Source: Mactra quadrangularis
Taxonomy: Eukaryota; Mollusca; Bivalvia; Venerida; Mactridae
Assembly: GCA_025267735.1 (NCBI GenBank)
Contig: CM046308.1
Coordinates: 39,669,267-39,733,266, forward strand
Length of the DNA: 64,000 nucleotides
Direction: 5' to 3'
Positions 25,071 through 35,580 of this stretch are shown piece by piece (the stretch's first letter is position 1; every line of letters starts with the position of its first letter). The notes under the pieces are model-generated. The model did no database searches, was not told where the DNA came from, and saw only the letters and a program-made list of their open reading frames with translations. The position numbers were made by a program, and so were the translations under genes.

Positions 25071-28000
25071 TCAGTAACCATATGGGTATGACACATATCC
25101 AGTCTTTATAACTCTCTTGTCAAACACTAACTTATAGTCCTTTTTTTCTCGAGTGGTTACTAACCGAGCATTGTCTCTATCTCTCGATATTTTGTTCCCA
25201 GTCAAGGTTACTACCCCATCAGGTCGTTGGGTTACTAAATTTTTAAGAAGATTGAAATTCACATGCAGCAAATTTTTGTAATTAAGAGTGATTCCCCTAA
25301 TTTTACAATGCGCAGTATTCCCTTCTTTGTCTGGCTGTTGCAATGTATAACCGTAATTCTTAGGCCCTCCTGTTACAAAAGTCAGAATGCGATTGTTAGG
25401 TGCTTCGTCGGTCAAGTCACCTAAATAATCACCCAAACCAGGTTTTGACTCGCCTTTCTGGGTTGAAAATATTACCGAATCCGTATCAGCATATAAAGCC
25501 CTTTGACCAAGCTTCTCCAAGTAGGAGTATAGTTTCAGGCGTGCTTGACTTGTGGTATAAGCCGCAATAACTACATTTGTCTTAGGACTGACTTCAACAA
25601 AGTCCTCTTTATATTTCCATCGCATTTCTACTGATTCTTCCGAGACAAAGTTAACAGAAGTAACTTCTTCACTGTCAGATGTCAGTTTGTCAAAATAAAC
25701 GGAAGGTTCGTCAATAATATCCACTTGTTGCATGTTGGACCGTTGACCAAATTTGCCCCAGAATGAATTCAGCATCAATTTGGCTAAAGATCTCAAGCCA
25801 GGGTTCTTTTTAATTTTGTCATAGTCTAAAAGAACGCCCTCTTTTTCATAATAAAGATTTATGTATTTTCGTTTGTCTTCTTCCGTCTTACACCAGTCCG
25901 GCCAACCACTGGCTTCCTGTTTAATTTTCAGGAAGGTGTTAACATACTGAGCAAACAAACCTCCTTTAAACGTTTCAGGGTTGTACTGGGAAATCTCCTT
26001 AAAATGCCAAATTTCATACAGTTTAGCTACTTGGTACCCCATGCTCATAGCCTTTTTTACTTCATCTATTACCCATGTACCCACAAAAGCTCTTTCGATA
26101 TCTGTATGTGGGCATGGCGATTGCATTTGTGACTCTGCGCATGTCTTACAGAGATGAAATATTAATTTACCGTTCATTTTACTAGGTAAAACAGGATGGA
26201 AAAGACCCTTTGGTGGTATCACCTTACACTTTACAAGTCCTTCATAGTGTTCTATTGCTTCAAAGTTTTCAGTTACGATTTCTGGATGACCTATAGGGAT
26301 CTTTCCCGTCTTGTTGACGTAAGGATATAGGGACGTGACGTCATAATAGTCAATGTCTTCGTTTTTAGAGGTCTCTTTGTATAGGGTATAAGCTTCTGTG
26401 CGACCTCCATAAAATGCATCCCGTGGCTCAAGAGGTGTAACTATGTCGAGTTGGTCTATGTAGGCTTTCATGACAGGGTCGTTTCCAAGTCGTTCGTCAA
26501 ACTCCGATTCCCATATGGATTGGTAAATGTAACCGTTATCTACCAAATACTTTTGTTTCTCTAGCGTCCTGTCATACAGTTCTCCCATGGTCAACTGGTT
26601 TACGGGATTTATTGTCAAACGCGAGTATTTGTTCGGGTTTCCGTGCCAGAAATCACCCTGGAATTCTAAGACATGTTTTTGTCCGTCTTCTGTCTCATAG
26701 TAACCATCTACCTGGTAAGGCCCAATGACTTTCTCTCCCCCATTTCGAGCGTGTTGAATTCTATGCATTTGAATATGTGATAGGTACTTAATCCATTGAA
26801 GTGCTTTCACTGATTGTTTATGTTCTGGAGTGTAACCATGAGGGGATATGAGGGCAATGGTCTCAGGTTGAAGAAAATTGGTTCTAAAAACGAAATTACA
26901 TGCAGATGCTATAGTAATGGACTTTTCAAACGGATCAAGGGCAGTTATTTCCATGAAGTCTTCACGGAATTTCAAACAACAACGTCTCAATATGTCTACA
27001 TCAGATCTACAATACGATAGAAGTTCCTCTTGAAAGTCAAAGCGGTCATTTTCATGAATCTTATACCAGTTCAAGAACTCTTGTCGGTCCTCAGGTTTCA
27101 TTGAGTCAGGAGTGTAGTAGGAAATACTGGGCAGTCTGTCTAACACAATAGTTTGATTTTCCTTCTTGTTGAAAAGGTGTGGAAAGTAACCTTTTCTGAG
27201 TTCTGTTAACCCGAACATTTTAGGCAATTTAGCAAGTGCCATAGGAAGAAAATTGATAGAATCAATCATTTTGATTTTACATGATGGCACTGACAGACAC
27301 ATAACCTTGGCTCCATTAGGAATGACTTTTGGTAGAATAGCATTTTTATACAAAAATTGCATGATAGGATAGGAATCATACCCTTGAAAATTGTGACATA
27401 AAACTGTAGAGTCATAATGTTCTTCGGAAAACAACCACTTACAGAAGTCATCCAAAGTATCATCACCCTTGAAAACATACTCTCTTTCCTTGCAATTTTC
27501 ACACTTAATATCCACTTTATCCATGCAAACTGTGCATATTTTCTGAGCTACACAAAGATTGGGTTTGTGCTCAAAACTTCCACAGATAGTCTTACAACAA
27601 TTTTGACATGTTTCATTATCACCAGTAGGGTTATAACCTTGATTACACTGTACTAGATCATCTTGTCTGCACTCAAAATCAAAAAAGATAAATGTCTTTG
27701 CATTTTCAATCTCAAAAATCATTTCCTCATCAATGGACATAGATTGGTGAAATTCGTTCTCTTCAGGCATCATGTAGCACTGATGTCCCGCATGGTAAAA
27801 CTCCTTGCATACATGACAATAAATACGTCCACACTGATGATGTTTGTCGAGTTTTCTGTTGACTGTCTTTCCACAGTCAACACAACGGTAAATGGTCTTG
27901 CAGGTAGAATTTCCCTTTGCTGTTGATTTTTGATGAAGGTCAAAACACTCTTGACCCCTAAAAAATCGATGACAGGTGTCACATTGAAGCCACTCGGCTT

Positions 28001-29234
28001 CTGTCACAACATGTGTTTTTCGACAATGATAACACGTGTTGCAGCATTTGTGATCTTCTTTATGATCATATCCTTTTTGACATTTTGTGCAGAAGTAATT
28101 TCTTGAAAAGAAAGCCGACATGCTTGTAATAACGTCATAGTGGTTGTCATGGTAATACAGATATATTTTCGCGTCTGACACAGGTCCACTGAAGATGATT
28201 CCATTAAAATGTTCTTTTGATACGACGTTAATTTGGTAACCTGTCAATACTTGTTGGAATTTTTTTATCTCTTCAATCCCGCATGCTTGAAATGGCACAT
28301 CAGCGGCATGATGAAGTTGCTCAGCGAGGTGTCTCTGAATTTCACAACCTACGCGAATACTGTTCCATTTTTCATGGTTATCAATCTTTGCTTTAGCAGT
28401 AATAATTGCTCGAGCACAACATAAAACATCCTGATTCTGAATGCGTAGCACACATCGTTTGTCCATAAGGAATTTGTCATTGTTCACAAACTTACATCTT
28501 TTTCGTGTACCACCATTGGGCATGTCAACATGTGTAATCTCCATCTCCAAGCCTGAATCAATAGCAAAATCCTCATTTGATTGCAGGACACGTTCAATTT
28601 CTGCCATAAATCTATCAGCAGTTAACTCAGGTAATCGAAGAAAAGGTATTGTAATCGGATAGTCCAAAGACGGCGATTGTATCGTGACTCTCACGAGGTC
28701 TTTAGCCGTAGCTCCTACTGTAACATCTCTAAAAATACTTGAAAACAATTTCCGCAAAGTTGATAAAATGTTTTCAGTAACTTCGATATTCCTAAACGAT
28801 ATTTTATAGGTCGCAGATGACGTTTTAAATTTCCTGATTTGTTGACTTCTAATTTTATTTATTGTATAAAACTCTCGTGGGTCGTCATCTTTCTTTAATC
28901 GTTTTATCATTCCGTTTTCAATGTCTTGCGATGACCGTTTCGATCCACTTCCAACCAGATCGATGTTTCCCGCTCCACCTCTTGCTAAAACGTGCTGGCG
29001 AAAATGATCATCCAAAGCCTCTCTTCGTGTAAAGACACGCAGGCATTCAGGACAATGATGATTATTTTCATCCTGATGTTTCCTCATATGCCGTTCAAGA
29101 TTATCCTTCCTAGTGAAGTTTTTCTTACAACTTGGACATCCATATTTTGGCCAGTGGTTATCTGTCCTTCTATGTTTCAACAAGTGACTCAGATTGGTAA
29201 AGTTACCTCCACACACTTCACATTGGTACGTCAT
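25071..29234 (-). CDS. POLB: Polinton protein-primed family B DNA polymerase with N-terminal zinc fingers
   Basis: 1387 residues, intact. It should copy the element by protein-primed synthesis in the nucleus. Three C2H2 fingers open the protein (C5/C8/H21/H27, C33/C36/H49/H53, C61/C64/H77/H81). A cysteine/histidine-rich region follows at about residues 390-500. The 3'-5' exonuclease motifs are FFDFE (about 520), HNFQGYDSYP (about 616) and YCRSDVDIL (about 743). The polymerase motifs are A, DVTSLYP (about 963); B, KLMLNSFWGKFG (about 1153); C, YADTDS (about 1248); and then KNYGY. The stretch between A and B is long, as expected for the TPR insertions of protein-primed enzymes. The ATG at 29234 starts directly before the first finger; 'ctactttcag' just upstream looks like a splice acceptor, so the 5' leader may be spliced. 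It faces away from the ATPase gene across a TA microsatellite. Confidence 0.93.
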   Translation of the reverse strand: MTYQCEVCGGNFTNLSHLLKHRRTDNHWPKYGCPSCKKNFTRKDNLERHMRKHQDENNHHCPECLRVFTRREALDDHFRQHVLARGGAGNIDLVGSGSKRSSQDIENGMIKRLKKDDDPREFYTINKIRSQQIRKFKTSSATYKISFRNIEVTENILSTLRKLFSSIFRDVTVGATAKDLVRVTIQSPSLDYPITIPFLRLPELTADRFMAEIERVLQSNEDFAIDSGLEMEITHVDMPNGGTRKRCKFVNNDKFLMDKRCVLRIQNQDVLCCARAIITAKAKIDNHEKWNSIRVGCEIQRHLAEQLHHAADVPFQACGIEEIKKFQQVLTGYQINVVSKEHFNGIIFSGPVSDAKIYLYYHDNHYDVITSMSAFFSRNYFCTKCQKGYDHKEDHKCCNTCYHCRKTHVVTEAEWLQCDTCHRFFRGQECFDLHQKSTAKGNSTCKTIYRCVDCGKTVNRKLDKHHQCGRIYCHVCKEFYHAGHQCYMMPEENEFHQSMSIDEEMIFEIENAKTFIFFDFECRQDDLVQCNQGYNPTGDNETCQNCCKTICGSFEHKPNLCVAQKICTVCMDKVDIKCENCKEREYVFKGDDTLDDFCKWLFSEEHYDSTVLCHNFQGYDSYPIMQFLYKNAILPKVIPNGAKVMCLSVPSCKIKMIDSINFLPMALAKLPKMFGLTELRKGYFPHLFNKKENQTIVLDRLPSISYYTPDSMKPEDRQEFLNWYKIHENDRFDFQEELLSYCRSDVDILRRCCLKFREDFMEITALDPFEKSITIASACNFVFRTNFLQPETIALISPHGYTPEHKQSVKALQWIKYLSHIQMHRIQHARNGGEKVIGPYQVDGYYETEDGQKHVLEFQGDFWHGNPNKYSRLTINPVNQLTMGELYDRTLEKQKYLVDNGYIYQSIWESEFDERLGNDPVMKAYIDQLDIVTPLEPRDAFYGGRTEAYTLYKETSKNEDIDYYDVTSLYPYVNKTGKIPIGHPEIVTENFEAIEHYEGLVKCKVIPPKGLFHPVLPSKMNGKLIFHLCKTCAESQMQSPCPHTDIERAFVGTWVIDEVKKAMSMGYQVAKLYEIWHFKEISQYNPETFKGGLFAQYVNTFLKIKQEASGWPDWCKTEEDKRKYINLYYEKEGVLLDYDKIKKNPGLRSLAKLMLNSFWGKFGQRSNMQQVDIIDEPSVYFDKLTSDSEEVTSVNFVSEESVEMRWKYKEDFVEVSPKTNVVIAAYTTSQARLKLYSYLEKLGQRALYADTDSVIFSTQKGESKPGLGDYLGDLTDEAPNNRILTFVTGGPKNYGYTLQQPDKEGNTAHCKIRGITLNYKNLLHVNFNLLKNLVTQRPDGVVTLTGNKISRDRDNARLVTTREKKDYKLVFDKRVIKTGYVSYPYGY

Positions 29235-29282
29235 ATCTGAAAGTAGAACAAAACTATATACAACAATGAAATATAGGACATA

Positions 29283-29386
<104 letters not shown>

Positions 29387-29472
29387 CATATTATCAATAC
29401 ATAATGCTTTTCAAATGTGTACATTTCTACATACAAATATCCGTTTAGTAAAACACAACATTTTGACTACAT

Positions 29473-29555
29473 AGAAGTCAGGTGAGACTACAAAAAGCCA
29501 GGCGAGACTACAAAAAGCCAGGCGAGACTACAGAAAAGTCAGGCGAGACAACAAA
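29473..29555 (+). repeat. 20-bp minisatellite, about four copies
   Basis: Units of the form 'aggcgagactacaaaaagcc' repeat with few changes, in the same intergenic space as the TA tract. Confidence 0.85.
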
Positions 29556-29823
29556 ATTATACATACCGTATACTATTATCCAGATAATATTATATTCACT
29601 GTAACCTCCGATATGCACAGCACCAAATCTGTAAATGTAATAAAGAAATAAGTGTATACACTTCTATAAAAGTAATACTTGCGCATGCGCTCTCGTAAAA
29701 TGTATTTGTCAATTGTGATTGGTCAATTATGCTGCAATGCGAATGGTTACAATAGTTCGAATGGTGTATTATGATTGGTTGAAAATGAAGATATTTCATT
29801 GGCTAACATGATCTTGATATGGG

Positions 29824-29833
29824 TATATATATA
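29824..29833 (+). promoter_or_regulatory. TATA box of the ATPase gene
   Basis: 'tatatatata' lies about 50 bp upstream of the ATG at 29884, leaving room for a leader of about 25 bases. Inference from position and sequence. Confidence 0.5.
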
Positions 29834-29883
29834 GGAATCAATAGTGCCAATGTCATTTGCAAGTTAGCCACCAGGTAGTCAAC

Positions 29884-31686
29884 ATGGAAAACATAACTTG
29901 CTCAGTATGCAACGAATCATTTTGTAGCAAATACAGTCTACTTAGACATAAAACGCGAAAACATAATATCATTCAGAATGCGGATATATTACAGTTTGGG
30001 ACATCAATGCAGCAGTATGGAGCGCCGATAATAAGAATTGGAGCCCCGAAGCACCACTCTGGAGCACCGGAGCACCACTCTGGAGCCCCGGAGCACCACT
30101 CCGGAGCCCCGGAGCACCAGGCTTTTGGAGCCCCGGAGCACCACTCCGGAGCCCCGGAGCACCAGGCTTTTGGAGCCCCGGAGCACCACTCTGGAGCCCC
30201 GGAGCACCACTCTGGAGCCCAGGAGCATGTTGGAGCTCCATCAACACAATTTGGAGCACCGAAGAGCCGTCTCGGAGCTTCGGACTACCAGATTACCATT
30301 CCGTCCTCGCAACAACCACAACGAGATGTGTCACCTTTCACGCCGAAGCAAACAGCGCAGGACACAATGTTACAACATCCATTCACCATGATGATTTCAG
30401 GACCAACGGCATGTGGTAAAACAACGATGGTTAAAGATGTATTGCAGAACAATACTAATAAAATCCATCCCAACATACAAAGAATTGTATGGCTCTACAA
30501 AAGGTGGCAACCTATGTATACCGTTATTAAAAGAACAGTTTTACCAAAAGTGGACTTTATTCAAGGCATACCAGCTGATTTGGAAGACGATGACTTTTTT
30601 GACCCTAGCATCAACAATTTACTGATACTGGACGATTTGTACTCAGAAGCTGGCAAAGATAGACGTATCACCGACTTGTTTACGGAGGGTTCTCACCATC
30701 GATCATTATCCGTAATTTCAATTAATCAGAACTTGTTTGGAAATAAGGATCCAACGCAACGACGAAACTGTCATTATTTGGCATTGTTCAATAACCCAGT
30801 AGACAAACAGTCTATTATGACACTGGCTAGACAAATGTACCCCGGGCGAATAGATAAATTTATGAAAATGTTTATGAAAGCTGTAAAGTATCCGTACGGG
30901 TATTTATTCATCGATTTAAAACCATTCACTCCTGAAGACCAAAGACTAAAATGTAAAGAGTCAGGATTTCAAAACACAGTGCAGCCAGTTGATCACGTGA
31001 CCCCTCAAGACATTATAAAAGAAAACTGTTTGCCAGAAGTAAATCATTCTGCAGTTGGAACTCAAACGGGTCACATCGAAGAACCAGTAAATTCCCTGGA
31101 TTACTTAGAAAATAATTCAGAAGAAATCATGGAAAATAAAGGACACCCTTGCGATGATTGTGGCCAATTATTTGACACTGTTCACGACGTGCAAAGGCAC
31201 GTTAAAAGGGGATGGTGTCCAGAGAATAACGAACCTGCATCTAAGAAAATGAAAACAGATGATGATGAAATAAGTAGCGATATCGATGAAAACGAAGGTT
31301 ATCTGCATCTTTGGCAAGCTGCACAAAGACAAAGCAAGGACAGATACAACGCATTATACGATAAATATATCGAGGATGGAGAAAATGAAGACGAGGCAGC
31401 AGAAATGGCCGATGAACGTATTCAGCCGTACAAGGAAAAACTTTTCTTTGGCAAATATCAGTCTTTATTGGAACTGTACTTGTTTCCACTAAGGACAAAT
31501 ACGACTCATCGTAATATTGTTGAAAAGATAGATGATCTCCGTAATAAAGGAGCAAGTATTTCAACTGCTGTGAAACGGGTCTTAAAGAAATACAGAAACG
31601 ATTTTACAGATCTATTCGGCGAGATATTATCTGATGATGAGTCCGCTGAAGAAACTGACAGCGAGACAGACAACGACACAGAATAG
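29884..31686 (+). CDS. ATP: Polinton packaging-type ATPase fused to zinc fingers and a coding minisatellite
   Basis: 600 residues from the ATG at 29884; the open frame extends 9 codons upstream without an ATG. Order: C2H2 finger (C6/C9/H22/H27); about twelve GAPEHHS-like repeats (about 46-136); P-loop ATPase with Walker A GPTACGKT (173-180) and Walker B LLILDD (246-251), followed by a conserved-looking INQN segment that could be the sensor region; a second finger-like motif C423/C426/H439/C445; and an acidic helical C-terminal region ending in a run of D and E. The ATPase core resembles the FtsK/HerA-type (A32-like) genome-packaging ATPases of Polintons. In many Polintons this ATPase is a smaller separate protein, so the flanking modules stand out. 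The integrase gene starts 61 bp downstream on the same strand. With no capsid gene seen, a packaging role in this copy is doubtful. Confidence 0.85.
   Translation: MENITCSVCNESFCSKYSLLRHKTRKHNIIQNADILQFGTSMQQYGAPIIRIGAPKHHSGAPEHHSGAPEHHSGAPEHQAFGAPEHHSGAPEHQAFGAPEHHSGAPEHHSGAQEHVGAPSTQFGAPKSRLGASDYQITIPSSQQPQRDVSPFTPKQTAQDTMLQHPFTMMISGPTACGKTTMVKDVLQNNTNKIHPNIQRIVWLYKRWQPMYTVIKRTVLPKVDFIQGIPADLEDDDFFDPSINNLLILDDLYSEAGKDRRITDLFTEGSHHRSLSVISINQNLFGNKDPTQRRNCHYLALFNNPVDKQSIMTLARQMYPGRIDKFMKMFMKAVKYPYGYLFIDLKPFTPEDQRLKCKESGFQNTVQPVDHVTPQDIIKENCLPEVNHSAVGTQTGHIEEPVNSLDYLENNSEEIMENKGHPCDDCGQLFDTVHDVQRHVKRGWCPENNEPASKKMKTDDDEISSDIDENEGYLHLWQAAQRQSKDRYNALYDKYIEDGENEDEAAEMADERIQPYKEKLFFGKYQSLLELYLFPLRTNTTHRNIVEKIDDLRNKGASISTAVKRVLKKYRNDFTDLFGEILSDDESAEETDSETDNDTE
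30021..30285 (+). repeat. In-frame GAPEHHS minisatellite
   Basis: 21-bp units (G-A-P-E-H-H-S) alternate with 24-bp units (G-A-P-E-H-Q-A-F), with degenerate units at both ends. All lengths are multiples of three, so the frame is kept. Because of the periodicity, long antisense and +1 frames are also open; they are shadows. Confidence 0.9.
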
Positions 31687-31747
31687 ATATATCAAGGTAT
31701 TTGTTTTTAATCTTTCATTTAAGTGTTAACCTTTGAATTGTTAAGAC

Positions 31748-32969
31748 ATGGCTCCCTGGGAGGATTATTTAAAGAAAATATATTTCGATCCGAAACATCC
31801 AGCCAGTTTTAGTGGTCCACAAAAGTTATACAATGCGGTGAAACGGGAGGGCAAATATAATATAGGAATGCATAGAATTCGACAATTTCTACATAATCAA
31901 GAATCTTACAGTCTACACAAACCAGTGAGAAGACGGTTTCTACGCAATCATGTCGTGAGTGCCGGTATTGACGATTTGTGGATGGCTGATTTAATGGACA
32001 TGGTGAAATTCGCTAAATGGAATGATGGTTATAAGTACATCTTGTTGGTTATAGACACATTCTCCAAGTACGTTTGGTTACAACCATTGAAATCTAAAAC
32101 GGGAGAAGATGTGGCTAAAGCGTTCCAGCAAATATTCAGCATTTCCAAGAGATCACCTGCAAAGTTGATCACTGATAAAGGTACTTCTGTTTAAAGCATA
32201 TAATCCAGTGTGTATACACGCGTTTGATAAAAACATATTGACTTTTAATTTTTTTGTATTAGTGTATTTTTACGATGGTCTTATTGTTTAAATTTCAGGA
32301 CAAGAATTTCGCGCCAAAAAAGTACAAGACGTTATGAGAAAGAAGGGCATTCGCTACTTCCCTACTCAGAATGAAACAAAAGCATCTACATCGGAGAGAG
32401 CTATATTAACCATCAAGCGTAAAATATATCGTTATTTTACACACACGGATGATTATTCATATTTACCCGTTTTGCAAGACATGGCTGACAGTTATAACAA
32501 AACCTTCCACAGAACGATCGGAACAACACCGGCCAATGTTCAAGATGTTAATGAAGAAGAAGTGAGATTAGCCACGTATTTTGCTCAACATCCAAGACAC
32601 CGGACTAAAAGTGCAAAACTAAAACCGTTTAAATACAAAATTGGAGATTACGTGAGAATCAGTCACTTAAAGAAGGCTTTTACGCGCGCCTACGATGAGA
32701 CGTATTCCGGTGAAGTGTTCCAGATTTACAGACGATATTACAGAGGACGTTTGCCCATTTACCGACTTCAAGACATGCAACAAGAGGAAATTATCGGAAC
32801 ATTCTATGAGCCTGAATTGTTAAGGATTGATATCAATCCAGACCGAACTTGGAAGGTGGAAAAAGTACTGAGAACGAAAGTAAGGGGGAAAACTAAACTT
32901 TTGTTCGTAAAATGGCGAGATTTTCCTAAGAAATTTAACAGCTGGATAAACGCTAATGACATTCAATGA
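31748..32969 (+). CDS. INT: Polinton DDE integrase with chromodomain-like tail, one intron
   Basis: Exons 31748-32180 and 32299-32969 are separated by a 118-bp intron (donor 'gtactt', acceptor 'aatttcag'); 367 residues in all. Without splicing the frame stops after 148 codons. The first catalytic D is in MADLMD (residue 81), the second in ITDKG (143, next to the intron). The E is in SERAI in exon 2, 33 residues later by my count. The N-terminal 60 or so residues are a basic helical segment. The last 40 residues (KVLRTKVRGKTKLLFVKW, then FNSWI) resemble a chromodomain, as known for Polinton integrases. Role: staggered insertion giving the 6-bp target duplication seen here. The ATG follows the ATPase stop by 61 bp, so it may be co-transcribed or have its own close promoter. 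Confidence 0.9.
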
Positions 32970-33026
32970 ATATGATTATATTTGAATAGTGTAATAATGA
33001 TAATGAATTATGATTTATATTCATTT

Positions 33027-33032
33027 AATAAA
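33027..33032 (+). terminator. Polyadenylation signal of the integrase gene
   Basis: AATAAA about 58 bp after the integrase stop codon, the first such hexamer downstream. Confidence 0.55.
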
Positions 33033-34508
33033 ATAGTAACAAAACATATCGTGTTGTTATTTATTGTCTGTATTTGATAGCACATCAACATGTTACAGTG
33101 TACCTAGTTCATATGCATTCATTTACCAGCATTTTTGAAGACAACTTGTCTCTACAGACAGATAGCCAATTACATGTAACACTTGTGTGATCTGTCGAAA
33201 ACGGAAATAAAATCAATAGTTTGCTGGATTTAAGTTTGTTATCTAATACATTACACACATGGATGACGCTGATTTCTACATCTGATATAATAAAAGTGTA
33301 TGGTAGATTACAAGACTTAGATAGTTTTATACATACATAGTTAAAATATAGTTGCAATCTACTGTATCAATTGCGCCATTGGAAAGCGCTAATTCAATCC
33401 GCAGCTTACTTCTAATAAGCCGTACAGTAAATTGACTCGTGAGTCATAACACTTTAGATAAATAATTACTACTTATGTAGTATTTATGTTGATATTTTGC
33501 TCGTCGTACATCATATAATCTTTTGTAATGTTGTGTTAATTTTTAATAAGAGTAACAAACGGACTAAGTGAGTGAATTTAAATTTTTGAGAATTGATGGA
33601 AGTCTTCCAATGTGTCGTATAAGTATGAACAGTTGAATTAGATATCACCGTACAACTGTTGAGCCAACATGAATGAATGTTATCATAACGATTTGCGAAA
33701 AGACTTTTCTGTCATATTGCTTTATTGTTGAATAAATTATATGCTGATTTAAAAATAAATATAACTAAAGACGATGTCGTACGTTATGTTTGTTAATCTG
33801 TGTTAACTGTATCTACTTCATGTAACGTATACAGAGAGCAACCATTACGACCTAGATTTTGACGCATACTTTAACCGTATCGATACTGTTAACATTAACG
33901 AATATTTGCCAGAGTTTTAATTTAAAAGTTGTAAATATACAGCTTGTTTTAGTTAAAGCAATTCATATTAATCTGTCTATGTATTGTTTGCACCAAGGAA
34001 ATTTTATCACTAATGTTACTTTCAAAACATAACCATTTTAAAAGGATGAGAACATAACTATCTAAGTTTAACGTACACAAACAATTTTATCTTACAGTAT
34101 ATATACATGTATATGACTCAGTGACTGAGGTTAAAATGTAGCCAATAGCGTAGTAGTTAGAAAAAGCGTGGTAAATTTAAACAGCGAAAGCAATGTACGA
34201 ATAAAACATATAAACCATTATGTTGAAAATAAACGACGATAGAACAACGACAGTACATGTTTCTACAATTTAATTTTACAACTGATTTAAATGAAATAGA
34301 CACTCACCTTTTCACAATTCCTACGATTGGAGAGACGTCAATATAAAGCGTTTTTTCCTAGGTCGTTGTCTTTGGAGTGGAAAGTTACATAAAATTACCT
34401 CATGGGTATTTATAGAATTCACCCGGAATCCAAAAAGTTGCGCAATCACCGTGTCATCGTACAAAAAATGGGCTTTATCATATTATTAATGGTTAGTTTT
34501 ATAAAGTT
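33033..34508. other. Polinton non-coding right arm
   Basis: About 1.5 kb with only short AT-rich frames (longest 82 codons, minus, 33109-33357) and no capsid- or protease-like motif. This is where larger Polintons would carry virion genes, so it may be the scar of a deletion. Confidence 0.5.
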
Positions 34509-34800
34509 ATTATACCCCCGCTTCGAAGAAGAGGGGGGTATACTGTTTTACCCTTGTCCGTGCGTGCGTGCGTGCGTGCGTCCGTCCGGCCGTCCGTCCG
34601 TCCGTCCGTTACAAAATTTCCGTCGCAGTTTTCTCAGCAACTATAACATGCAGCAGCCTAATACTTTGCATATTGCTTCATCCCATAGTCCCATGTGGTG
34701 TAAAGCGATTTCATGCTCCTTGCTCAACTACTTCCTGTTTGTCGCATATTTTTAGATTTTGGCGGGGGTATCACTAGTGAGCATTAGCTCACAGATTTAC
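34509..34800 (+). repeat. Dispersed bivalve-type repeat with (TGCG)/(TCCG) microsatellite, inside the Polinton
   Basis: It starts 'tatacccccgcttcgaag', has a TGCG/TCCG microsatellite at 34560-34611, and ends 'ggcgggggtatcactagtga' plus 'gagcattagctcacagattt'. It resembles a repeat I associate with bivalves. The ends share an inverted 'tacccccgc'. It must have inserted after the Polinton arose. Confidence 0.6.
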
Positions 34801-34857
34801 TTGTTACATATACATGTTACTATCTTCATCAACTGTACATAATTATATCATTGAGTT

Positions 34858-35377
34858 AACATGTGTGTACACATGTATTATTCTTGCTATTATACTACCA
34901 ATTGGATGACATCAATCATGTTAAATGATCTAGACCTATTATTAACAAATACATGTATGCCTCAACATAGATAGTCGAAAAATCCCTATCGAGGCTGGTA
35001 TTATGCCGTTTTATTGTTTGTTTTACACATTTGTCATCCATTGGAACTAAAATAATATCTTAGTATAATAAATAAAGAAGAATGGCATAGATCTAAGTCA
35101 ACTATTGTACATATTATCTACACATATGCAGTCATATTCACCTACTTTGCGTAAAAATCATCAGACTATTGTGATCGAAACACCAATATAGCATCGTTCT
35201 CTGGTACAAAGTACACATATACTGTAAAATGTCCTCTTTGACCTAGTGATGTCATTCTCTATGCCATTTTGGATTACACACGAAAATTCCCTCCAAATCC
35301 AAGATGGCGGCTTTATATAGATAAAGAAGGAAAAAAGGTCATCAAGTTCATCTATAGAGATGAGGTTAACTACTACT
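34858..35377 (-). repeat. Polinton right terminal inverted repeat
   Basis: Reverse complement of 23973-24495. It ends 'ttaactactact' and is followed by the target duplication TACAAC. Confidence 0.85.
35299..35320 (-). promoter_or_regulatory. TATA box plus YY1-like site in right TIR, facing inward
   Basis: The plus strand reads 'ccaagatggcggctttatat', the mirror of the motif in the left repeat. Confidence 0.45.
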
Positions 35378-35383
35378 TACAAC

Positions 35384-35580
35384 ACTAGTCATAGTGCACC
35401 AAGTAGTTTGTTAACTGCTAAATCCAGAGATAAAGCCTCTTCAGGAACAGTGAGTAGGTGGACTGACCGATGTGATATAACCTTTATAAGGTGTTTCTAC
35501 AGCATAAAACTCAAATAAAATTGAATAAATCTTAACACAATGAATACCCCAGTACTTTCAGTGCTTTGATTACCTATGTA
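35384..35580 (+). repeat. End of unit 2 with SINE body
   Basis: Continues the unit-1 sequence after the Polinton, without about 130 bp present at 15690-15830. It contains 'gactgaccgatgtgatataa' and ends 'gtgctttgattaccta'. Confidence 0.6.

Noticed and set aside
29969..30391. Three long overlapping frames on both strands within the ATPase gene
   Set aside because: They are by-products of the GAPEHHS minisatellite, whose units are multiples of three and lack stops in several frames.
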